Assembly: GCA_964194535.1 (NCBI GenBank)
Contig: CAXMMX010000103.1
Location: 1-14,211 of the forward strand
Origin: UBA2767 sp964194535
Lineage (GTDB): Bacteria > Pseudomonadota > Alphaproteobacteria > Rhizobiales > Methyloligellaceae
DNA: 14,211 nt
Direction: 5' to 3'
Of this stretch, positions 7,099 to 13,596 are shown piece after piece. How positions within the stretch are numbered: position 1 is the first letter of the stretch; every line of letters starts with the position of its first letter. Made by a program: the position numbers and the translations under genes. The notes beneath the pieces are model-generated. The model did not search any database, had not been told where the DNA came from, and saw only the letters and a list, made by a program, of their open reading frames with translations.

Positions 7099-9852
7099 AT
7101 GTCTGGATTCTTTATCATTATTTTTGCTCTCTTTGCCGCACTAGTCGGGCTCCCCATTGCATCTCTTGTAGGAACATCGCGTCTTCGCGAACGTGTCACT
7201 GCCCTTGAAAAAGAAATCTCAGCCCTACGCCAACGCTTGGGCGACGAGCCGCCGCCTGTTCGCCAAGAAGTTGAGAGCGAAGACGGCGCGGCCACGCTTG
7301 AGCCAGATGCCGAAGATGATGAACCAAGTGATGAAGACGCAGAGCCCACTATAGATGTTCCGCCGGAACAGGCCGCCGCAGGTAGCGCAGACGAGGCCGG
7401 ATGGCGGCCACAGATTGCACTCTCCTCTACCGGTATTGGCAACACCATATCCGGACTGACGCCCACTTCCGGCAATGTGGAACAAACGCTCGGCACCAAG
7501 TGGATTGTCTGGATTGGGGGCCTGGCACTGGCGCTCGGTGGCATATTCCTGGTGCGCTATACGATTGAGGCTGGTCTGCTGGGTCCGGAGGTCCGCATAG
7601 CGCTCGGGGCCCTGTTTGCGCTTCTTCTGGCTGCTGCTGGAGAATATTCCCGCCGCAATGATGTCACCGCCGATCTGGCTGGTGTGCCAAGTGCGTATAT
7701 TCCCGGTGTACTCACAGCCGCCGGAATCCTGACCGGCTTCGCAACCATCTATGCGGCATATGCACTTTATGGGTTCCTACCACCGCTGCTGGCTTTCATA
7801 CTGCTAGCCGCCTGTTCATTCGCCTCCCTGTCCGCTTCCTGGCTGCATGGGCCCGGCCTCGCCGCTCTGGGCCTTATTGGCAGTTACGCGACCCCCGCGC
7901 TGGTTGCCACGCAAACGCCCAAAGCCTGGCCTCTCTTCATCTATCTCCTGTTTGTAACTGGCGCATCATACTTTGCGGCCCGGCTCAAAGGCTGGCTGTG
8001 GCTCGCGGTCAGCGCAACAGCGGGCTCTGTCGGGTGGGGCTTGTTATGGTGTGCAGCAAACTGGAGTTTCGGCGACATCATACCTATGAGCTTCTACGTT
8101 CTCACTCTCATGGCGATGTCCGTCTATTTCCTCGCCTATATGTCTGATGAAGAAACGAAATCAGACAAGGATGAGACAAAAGAATTCGCACTTGCTCAGA
8201 TGGACTGGGTAGCTTCTGGCGTTCTTGCAGCCATCTCACTCCTTGTCATGCCAACTGTCAGGCAAGAGGCCTATTCCACACCTTCGCTTCTGCTTCTCGG
8301 TTCAGTAACGCTCGCATTGCTTGCCATCGCTTGGCGCTGGCGCAACCTTTCCGTGCTTGTTATCTGGTCGGCAATCCTGTTCGGCACAATCTATCTGACT
8401 TGGCATATACCCCAACTTGTCGCTGCTACGCCTTCCGTCGCCTATCTAAACACCGCCCCCATATCGCCACCTGAACTCTGGACGTTTCTCTGCCTCGGCG
8501 CCGTTTTCGCTGTAGGCTTTGCGGCAGCAGGTTTCGTGAGAACGATCCAGGATACAAGTCACCCTTACTGGATACTCACCTCTGCAACCGTCCCGATCAT
8601 CACTTTTTCATATGCTTATCTACGGGCGACAAATTTCGAGCAGGATGTTCCCTTTGGAATCATCGGATTGCTGATGGCTGCTCTCTATGTCGGGGCAAGT
8701 GATGTCATGTTCCGCAAGGGATCTGACGAGTTGTGGGGCTGGCGTTCAGGCTGCTACGCCGCTGCCGCAGTTGTGGCACTGGCTCTCGCGTTCACAATCC
8801 TATTTGAGAAAGGCTGGCTCACCATTGCACTTGCTCTCGTGTGCCCGGGGCTTGGCTGGGTTGCGCTCAAGCGCCCGGTTCCAGGCCTGCGCTATCTCGC
8901 GGCAGGAATGGCGGTCGTGGTGATGGCGCGCCTTGTGTTCGACCCGGTAATAGTAGGCAACGCGCTTGGTTCCACGCCAATCCTGAACTGGCTGCTCTAT
9001 GGATACGGTGTGCCGGCGGCAGCGTTTATTAGCGCCTCCTTGCTGTTCCGTCAGCAAGAGGATGACCGGTGCGTTCAGGTTCTGGAAGCGGCTGGTATCC
9101 TGTGCTTCGTCACACTCATCGGCCTACAGATTCGGCACCTGTTGAATGACGGTAATGTCTATTCTCCAACCTTCGACCTTGCCGAACTCGCGATCCATTC
9201 GATTTCAATGCTCGGCCTCGCCATCGGCCTTCAGCGACTCTATGACCGCACCAACAGGGTAACTGTGGAGTGGGCCGCAGCCATACTTGGCATGGCGGGT
9301 CTTGCGGCAATTCTGCTGGGGCATCTTTTGGGATGGAATCCATTGTTCACAGGAGAGTCGATCGGCGAGAATCGATTCTTCAATCTGCTTCTGTTGGCTT
9401 ATGTCGTACCGGCCTTGCTGTGCGGGGTGCTCTACTGGGTGTCTTACAACCGCCGCATGGAGCGCTATGTGAGAGCAATTGGCGCGACATCTTTGTTGCT
9501 TATTTTTGCTTATCTAAGCCTTGAGAATCGCGCGCTCTTCCATGGATCGGTTTTAAGAGACGGGATAACAAGTGATGCTGAATGGTACGCCTATTCCGCG
9601 ATCTGGCTTCTCTATGGGGCGAGCCTTCTGGGTGCAGGAATCGTAACCGGACTGGCCGCATTCCGCTATGCGTCGCTTGCGATCATAATGCTGACCATCA
9701 CAAAAGTTTTCCTGTCAGATTTGTCCCACCTCTCAGGCATTCTGCGCGCCCTCTCTTTTATTGGCTTGGGGCTGGTTCTCGTTGGTATTGGCTATTTCTA
9801 CCAGCGGCTTATATTTCCCCAAAATACAGCAGAGCAGGAGGACGCAAAGTAA
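7099..9852 (+). CDS. DUF2339 multi-pass membrane protein
   Basis: This roughly 917-residue integral membrane protein has the layout of the DUF2339 family. An N-terminal membrane anchor (residues 3-24) is followed by a short coiled coil (LRERVTALEKEISALRQRL) and a strongly acidic, proline-containing linker (about 45-95, rich in Glu/Asp). From about residue 131 (LGTKWIVWIGGLALALGGIF) more than twenty hydrophobic segments run to the C-terminus, ending in GYFYQRLIF. No catalytic motif is visible and the family function is unknown; transport or envelope roles have only been guessed. Two starts are possible: TTG at 7087 with a weak AAAGA upstream, or the in-frame ATG at 7099, which I prefer because the anchor begins directly after it. 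Neither has a good ribosome binding site. It lies between the NAD regulator and the NAD operon, on the same strand, separated from both by gaps of 78 and about 150 bp. Confidence 0.85.
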   Translation: MSGFFIIIFALFAALVGLPIASLVGTSRLRERVTALEKEISALRQRLGDEPPPVRQEVESEDGAATLEPDAEDDEPSDEDAEPTIDVPPEQAAAGSADEAGWRPQIALSSTGIGNTISGLTPTSGNVEQTLGTKWIVWIGGLALALGGIFLVRYTIEAGLLGPEVRIALGALFALLLAAAGEYSRRNDVTADLAGVPSAYIPGVLTAAGILTGFATIYAAYALYGFLPPLLAFILLAACSFASLSASWLHGPGLAALGLIGSYATPALVATQTPKAWPLFIYLLFVTGASYFAARLKGWLWLAVSATAGSVGWGLLWCAANWSFGDIIPMSFYVLTLMAMSVYFLAYMSDEETKSDKDETKEFALAQMDWVASGVLAAISLLVMPTVRQEAYSTPSLLLLGSVTLALLAIAWRWRNLSVLVIWSAILFGTIYLTWHIPQLVAATPSVAYLNTAPISPPELWTFLCLGAVFAVGFAAAGFVRTIQDTSHPYWILTSATVPIITFSYAYLRATNFEQDVPFGIIGLLMAALYVGASDVMFRKGSDELWGWRSGCYAAAAVVALALAFTILFEKGWLTIALALVCPGLGWVALKRPVPGLRYLAAGMAVVVMARLVFDPVIVGNALGSTPILNWLLYGYGVPAAAFISASLLFRQQEDDRCVQVLEAAGILCFVTLIGLQIRHLLNDGNVYSPTFDLAELAIHSISMLGLAIGLQRLYDRTNRVTVEWAAAILGMAGLAAILLGHLLGWNPLFTGESIGENRFFNLLLLAYVVPALLCGVLYWVSYNRRMERYVRAIGATSLLLIFAYLSLENRALFHGSVLRDGITSDAEWYAYSAIWLLYGASLLGAGIVTGLAAFRYASLAIIMLTITKVFLSDLSHLSGILRALSFIGLGLVLVGIGYFYQRLIFPQNTAEQEDAK

Positions 9853-9929
9853 CTGTACCCAGCAATAGTCGCTGCGGCAACTTACCCCTCTGGCTATTTC
9901 TGCTCATTTCGTTTATATAGAAGATCGAG

Positions 9930-9954
9930 CCGGCCCTACTTGCCGGTCCTTTTA
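9930..9954 (+). terminator. Possible weak terminator after the DUF2339 gene
   Basis: CCGGC (9930-9934) and GCCGG (9942-9946) can pair around a 7-base loop and are followed by TCCTTTT. The stem is only 5 bp and the T run is short and interrupted. It also overlaps the proposed -35 box of nadA. It is the only terminator-like structure in the gap after the membrane protein gene. Confidence 0.3.
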
Positions 9955-9968
9955 ACGCCCCCTATATA
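9940..9968 (+). promoter_or_regulatory. Predicted nadA promoter
   Basis: TTGCCG at 9940-9945 and TATATA at 9963-9968 are separated by 17 bases, a good sigma-70-type arrangement. The -10 box lies at the left edge of the 9964-9984 palindrome, so a protein bound there would exclude RNA polymerase. The start of transcription would fall near 9975, leaving a leader of about 30 bases with AGGAGG at 9993-9998. Confidence 0.55.
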
Positions 9969-9984
9969 CTCAATTAGAGTATAT
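9964..9984. promoter_or_regulatory. Palindromic operator upstream of nadA (candidate NadQ site)
   Basis: The arms ATATACTC (9964-9971) and GAGTATAT (9977-9984) are perfect reverse complements around the 5-base centre AATTA, in which the inner pair is also symmetric. It overlaps the predicted -10 box and ends 19 bases before the nadA start. The pairing of an NrtR/NadQ-like regulator about 3 kb upstream with this site before nadA strongly suggests repression of NAD synthesis, although direct binding is inferred. Confidence 0.75.
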
Positions 9985-10003
9985 TTGATGGCAGGAGGCT
10001 CGG

Positions 10004-11065
10004 ATGCCGATCATTGAGACCGCACCTAACGTTTCAGACGCAGTGAGCAAATACGGCATCATGGACATGCCGAATTTGGAGTACACGCCTGAGTTGGCCA
10101 GGGAAACCGCGCACGCATATGAGCGCGTCTCCACTGTGGTTCCCCCGATCGAGTGGCCGGCCTTCGCGCCTTACGTCAAGGCCATCAATGAACTTAAGAA
10201 AGAGCGCAATGCAGTGATCCTGGCGCATAATTATATGACGCCGGAGATTTTTCACTGCATCTCCGATTACGTCGGGGATTCGCTGCAACTGGCGAAAGAA
10301 GCCGCCAAGACCGATGCCGAGATCATCGTGCAGTGCGGTGTCCACTTCATGGCCGAAACCGCAAAACTTCTGAGCCCGGAAAAGACCGTGCTCATCCCCG
10401 ACATGAAGGCCGGCTGTTCGCTGGCCGAATCCATCACAGGCGCTGACGTGCGCGCCCTGCGCAAAACCTATCCGGGTGTGCCGGTGGTTACCTATGCGAA
10501 CACCACCGCGGAGGTGAAGGCGGAATGCGATATCTGTGTCACCTCCTCGAACGCGGTGAAGATCGTGGAGTCTCTCGGCGTCCCGAAGGTGATATTCCTG
10601 CCTGACGAATTTCTCGCCAAATATGTGGCTGGCCAGACCGATGTGGAGATCATCAGCTGGAAGGGGCATTGCGAAGTGCATGAGCGCTTCACGGCAGAGG
10701 ACCTGCGCGCCGCGCGTGAAAACGATCCAGGCGTCAAGATCATTGCCCATCCCGAATGCCCGCCGGACGTGCTGGCGGAAGCAGACTATACCGGCTCCAC
10801 AACCGGCATGATCAACTATGTAAAAGATAACCAGCCCAAGAAAGTCGTGATGGTGACCGAATGTTCCATGAGCGACAATGTGGCGGTCGAAACACCTGGC
10901 GTCGAATTTGTACGCCCGTGCAATCTCTGCCCGCACATGAAGCGAATTACACTTCCCAAAATATTGGATTCATTGGTTTATTTGAAAGAAGAGATCACCA
11001 TCGATGCCCGTGTCGCCGCCCGTGCGCGTGCCTCTGTCGAGCGGATGGTCGAACTCAGCAAGTAA
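10004..11065 (+). CDS. nadA: Quinolinate synthase A
   Basis: This 353-residue cytosolic enzyme condenses iminoaspartate with dihydroxyacetone phosphate to quinolinate using a [4Fe-4S] cluster. Family landmarks are ILAHNYMTPEI (residues 72-82), DYVGDSLQLA, CGVHFMAETAKLLSPEKTVLIPD, AGCSLAESI (Cys138), GHCEVHERF (Cys223) and CNLCPHMKRI (Cys306 and Cys309). Cys138, Cys223 and Cys309 are the likely cluster ligands. The start is well supported: AGGAGG at 9993-9998 sits 5 bases before the ATG. It is the first gene of the NAD operon, under a palindromic operator. Its normal partner NadB is only a fragment here, so the iminoaspartate supply must come from elsewhere. Confidence 0.97.
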   Translation: MPIIETAPNVSDAVSKYGIMDMPNLEYTPELARETAHAYERVSTVVPPIEWPAFAPYVKAINELKKERNAVILAHNYMTPEIFHCISDYVGDSLQLAKEAAKTDAEIIVQCGVHFMAETAKLLSPEKTVLIPDMKAGCSLAESITGADVRALRKTYPGVPVVTYANTTAEVKAECDICVTSSNAVKIVESLGVPKVIFLPDEFLAKYVAGQTDVEIISWKGHCEVHERFTAEDLRAARENDPGVKIIAHPECPPDVLAEADYTGSTTGMINYVKDNQPKKVVMVTECSMSDNVAVETPGVEFVRPCNLCPHMKRITLPKILDSLVYLKEEITIDARVAARARASVERMVELSK

Positions 11066-11107
11066 CAAACCAAACCGGTTCAAACCGCCCCTGCAAGGAG
11101 CCAGGTC

Positions 11108-11230
11108 ATGACCTCAGCAGACACGACAAAAGCTCTCCCCGCGACCGCGATAAACGGGGACAGCGTCGTCATTGTCGGCGCCGGACTTGCCGGACTGTTC
11201 ACGGCTCTGAAACTCAGCCCTCATCTTTGA
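11108..11230 (+). pseudogene. nadB: nadB remnant (L-aspartate oxidase, N-terminal 40 codons)
   Basis: An ATG at 11108 with a good ribosome binding site (AAGGAG at 11095-11100, 7-base spacing) opens a 40-codon frame, 43 bp after nadA. Its residues VVIVGAGLAGLFTALKLSP are the N-terminal FAD-binding (GxGxxG) segment expected of L-aspartate oxidase, in the expected operon position. A normal NadB has about 510-540 residues. Here the frame reaches TGA two codons after KLSP, where family members continue with a PVTV-type strand, and nadC starts 39 bp later. The fragment keeps no catalytic or FAD-capping domain and cannot be an active oxidase. A short open stretch in another frame ends at a TGA overlapping the nadC ATG (11271-11273) and might be the last codons of the original nadB, but I cannot recognise it. 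An assembly collapse is the main alternative to a real deletion. Confidence 0.85.
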
Positions 11231-11269
11231 GCATCACCAGGGCAACGTCATACGGGTGGCCTTCGCACA

Positions 11270-12214
11270 ATGAGCAAAAAAACCAACCTCAAGGTCATGC
11301 CCGCAATTGCAATCGATCGCGCAGCCGGCAATGAAACCTCTGTGAAGACCCTGCCGGACCTTCTGGTGGAGCGTGCAGTCAAGGCCGCTCTGGATGAAGA
11401 TCTGGGGCTTGCAGGCGACATCACGACCCAGGCCACGGTTCGGGACGACTCGCTCGCCAAGGCAGCAATCACCGCGCGCGCACCAGGCCGCATAGCCGGA
11501 CTGCAATGTGCGATCGCGGCTTTTAAACTTCTTGATCCCAATGTTTCGTTTGAACCTGATGTGAGTGACGGTGGAGATGTGAATCCGGGCGACTCGGTTG
11601 CCCACGTCTCAGGGCCGGCAGCCGCAATCCTGACAGGCGAACGCGTGGCACTCAATTTCCTGTGCCACATGAGCGGGATCGCCACGGCGACGCGTGAATT
11701 TGTTAAAGCCATCGAGGGCACGGACGCACATATCTGCTGCACTCGAAAGACCACGCCTGGCCTGCGAGCCTTCGAAAAATATGCGGTGCGTGCCGGTGGC
11801 GGCCAGAATCACCGTTTCGGGCTCTATGACGCAGTGCTTATCAAGGACAATCATATTGCGGCAGCCGGAGGCGTTGGCGCCGCGGTGACGCGCGCGCGGG
11901 ATCACGCCGGCCACATGACCAAGATCGAGGTCGAGGTCGATACGCTCGATCAGCTCGATGAAGTGCTGTTATTGGATGTGGATGCGGTCCTGCTCGACAA
12001 TATGCGCGTGGCTGAGCTTGCCGAAGCGGTCAGACGCACTGATGGAAAAGTTGTGACTGAAGCGTCAGGTGGCGTAACACTGGAAACAGCGCGGAAAATC
12101 GCCAAAACCGGCGTCGATCTGATTTCAGTGGGCAGCCTTACCCACTCCCCGAAAGCGCTAGACCTCGGGTTGGATTTTCTTCCTCGAGAACATCATCAAT
12201 CTGCTTGCCCCTGA
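11270..12214 (+). CDS. nadC: Nicotinate-nucleotide pyrophosphorylase (carboxylating)
   Basis: This 314-residue enzyme converts quinolinate and PRPP to nicotinate mononucleotide, the third step of de novo NAD synthesis. Family signatures are in order: LPDLLVERAVKAALDEDLGLAGDITT, ERVALNFLCHMSGIAT, CTRKTTPGLRAFEKYAV, GGGQNHRFGLYDAVLIKDNHI, the KIEVEV strand, DAVLLDNM, TEASGGV and ISVGSLTHSPKALDLGLDF. The ATG at 11270 gives about 27 residues before the usual N-terminus; no strong ribosome binding site is visible, as expected if the start was once translationally coupled to nadB. The last nine residues (REHHQSACP) extend past the usual end, and the coding region overlaps the convergent cell wall hydrolase gene by 77 bp. 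Confidence 0.96.
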   Translation: MSKKTNLKVMPAIAIDRAAGNETSVKTLPDLLVERAVKAALDEDLGLAGDITTQATVRDDSLAKAAITARAPGRIAGLQCAIAAFKLLDPNVSFEPDVSDGGDVNPGDSVAHVSGPAAAILTGERVALNFLCHMSGIATATREFVKAIEGTDAHICCTRKTTPGLRAFEKYAVRAGGGQNHRFGLYDAVLIKDNHIAAAGGVGAAVTRARDHAGHMTKIEVEVDTLDQLDEVLLLDVDAVLLDNMRVAELAEAVRRTDGKVVTEASGGVTLETARKIAKTGVDLISVGSLTHSPKALDLGLDFLPREHHQSACP

Positions 12215-13253
12215 CGCGGTAGAAAATATGCCGCCCGACCTGTTTGATGCGGTTCATCTCACGCCGCCAGCGGGGTTTCACATAGTTCGCGTGATAGTGG
12301 GTTGCACGTCCGATATCGCCAAGCCAGCTTTCCCCGTCAGTGACGCGTTTCGCAAGCTCGTTGGCCATCCGCCATTTATTTTTGTCTTTTGGCACGTCGG
12401 TGCGGCCATCGCAGGTAAATGAAAACTGGCACCCGGTACGCCGCAACTGCCCCTGAAAAACAACGCCGCAAATAGTATCGGGATAGAGCGTTGAGCGAAC
12501 CCGGTTCATGACAACCTGAGCCACAGCAAGCTGGCCGCGGGAAGACTCACCGCGTGCTTCGAAATAAATCGCTGTCGCAAGACAGCGGCGCTGTCGTACC
12601 TGATATTCATTCTCGGTCTCACCCTTGAATGTCAGGCCACGGCTGATCTTGGATTTGACCGGCCCCGGTTTGGAAAAAGTCTCTTCGCGCGCTGCCGCAA
12701 ACTCAGGAAATTGTTGCGGTTGAGTGCGCAGTAGCGATGACAGGAACAGTGTTGCACTGGTCCGCTCCGCAACAGGTATTGCCGGCAGGAGCCCAAACTC
12801 CTTCGCGCGATGGTCAATGGGCTCCAGCAGTCCGGGCTGCTCTGGTGTGCTTGAAAGAGCCGCTACTTTTACCGGTGCCTGTTTGGGGATGGACCCTGTA
12901 GCCATCATGTCCGCCTGAACAGGCGCTTTGGCAATAACAGTTGCCCTGGCGATATTAGGATCCGATTCCAGGCCCTTTCTGGAGCGGGTCAGCATCGCAT
13001 ACCGGTCGGCGCGCGGGCCCTTATGCGGCGCGGCGAACAAATGCGCGGCCTCCCGGCCAATTCTCGGATGAGTGGTTTTTGTTTCGGATGTTGGAATATG
13101 GCGGCCATGTAATGAGCCAACGCCAGATAGCGTGGCGTTGACGGTGATCCCCAGATTTTCCGGATCACCGGCGTAATAGCCGAACGCCAATGCCGGCGCG
13201 ACCATTATCGCGGCGGCAAGACGCCACTTTCCGCTGACTAGGCGAAACCCCAT
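12138..13253 (-). CDS. Cell wall hydrolase, SleB family
   Basis: This 371-residue protein is predicted to be membrane-anchored or exported, with a C-terminal Hydrolase_2 (SleB-like) domain that cleaves peptidoglycan glycan strands. An N-terminal hydrophobic segment (LAAAIMVAPALAFGYYAG) is followed by a long low-complexity Pro/Ala/Ser region of about 180 residues. The catalytic domain then begins at CLATAIYFEARGESSRGQLAVAQVVMNRV, with the probable catalytic Glu at about residue 232, followed by YPDTICGVVFQG, CQFSFTCDG and ATHYHANYVKPRW. I chose the ATG at 13253 because the signal-like segment follows it. The frame stays open to a TTG at 13298 inside a repeat, which is less convincing, and no start has a clear ribosome binding site. 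Placement beside ppdK is common in Hyphomicrobiales. The 3' end overlaps nadC, and the last ~22 residues lie outside the domain. Confidence 0.85.
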   Translation of the reverse strand: MGFRLVSGKWRLAAAIMVAPALAFGYYAGDPENLGITVNATLSGVGSLHGRHIPTSETKTTHPRIGREAAHLFAAPHKGPRADRYAMLTRSRKGLESDPNIARATVIAKAPVQADMMATGSIPKQAPVKVAALSSTPEQPGLLEPIDHRAKEFGLLPAIPVAERTSATLFLSSLLRTQPQQFPEFAAAREETFSKPGPVKSKISRGLTFKGETENEYQVRQRRCLATAIYFEARGESSRGQLAVAQVVMNRVRSTLYPDTICGVVFQGQLRRTGCQFSFTCDGRTDVPKDKNKWRMANELAKRVTDGESWLGDIGRATHYHANYVKPRWRREMNRIKQVGRHIFYRVRGKQIDDVLEEENPTRGLALSGSG

Positions 13254-13255
13254 CC

Positions 13256-13327
13256 GAGCAGTTACCCAATACGCTTTACAGCTCGGGCAGATACCCAATA
13301 TTCGTCCGGGCAGTTACCCAATACTCG
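13256..13327 (-). repeat. Three degenerate direct repeats upstream of the cell wall hydrolase gene
   Basis: On the minus strand the unit reads CGARTATTGGGTAWCTGCCC. Copies lie at 13308-13327, 13285-13304 and 13256-13273. The first two are full length and differ at two positions; the third lacks two internal bases and has a TC end. Start-to-start spacing is 23 and 29 bp. The copy nearest the gene abuts its ATG. They could be an operator array or the remains of a short tandem duplication. Confidence 0.7.
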
Positions 13328-13411
13328 TTACGACCCGGGAAGGCGTACTCAACTTGAGATTATGACTTCCCCTAATGCCCTTTGCGAGATTCCCCATCCC
13401 GACCGGGCTAC

Positions 13412-13426
13412 ACCCCCCTGGGGGGT
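13412..13426. promoter_or_regulatory. C6/G6 palindrome resembling a CsoR/RcnR-family operator
   Basis: ACCCCCC and GGGGGGT are perfect reverse complements around a single T. Operators of the CsoR/RcnR/FrmR family are G/C-tracts flanked by A/T of this type. No CsoR-family gene or obvious target (metal efflux, sulfide or formaldehyde detoxification) lies in the window. The site is 159 bp upstream of the cell wall hydrolase start. The regulator assignment is by resemblance only. Confidence 0.35.
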
Positions 13427-13596
13427 AAAGGATTATTAGGCAGGAAAAGACTTACATGAGTCTTAACCCCGTCAGGCTTGCTCGACTCCCCGTCCAGCAA
13501 GTGATGAGCATTATCTAAATCAAGTGTGTGAAAAATATGGACCGAGGAAAAGCCCAGAGATAGGCCAAATTTTCGTGTTCCCGGCCTGGATTGTGG

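Larger units (their letters stand above)
13254..13596. other. Gap between the cell wall hydrolase gene and ppdK
   Basis: These 343 bases contain no convincing gene. From left to right they hold three degenerate direct repeats (13256-13327), a short CTCAA-C-TTGAG palindrome (13348-13358), a C6/G6 palindrome (13412-13426), and an AAGACT/AGTCTT hairpin with a 6-base loop (13447-13464). A 20-codon frame (13456-13518) has an AGGAAAAG upstream, but I do not call it a gene. The promoter of the hydrolase gene must lie in the left part. No clear terminator for ppdK is visible next to its stop. Confidence 0.6.

Noticed and set aside
10034..10936. 300-codon antisense frame within nadA
   Set aside because: A long open frame opposite a GC-rich gene is common; its His/Arg-rich composition and lack of motifs mark it as a shadow of nadA.
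13412..13426. Rho-independent terminator at the C6/G6 palindrome
   Set aside because: No T run follows on either strand, and the symmetric centre is one base, which suits a protein site better than a hairpin.
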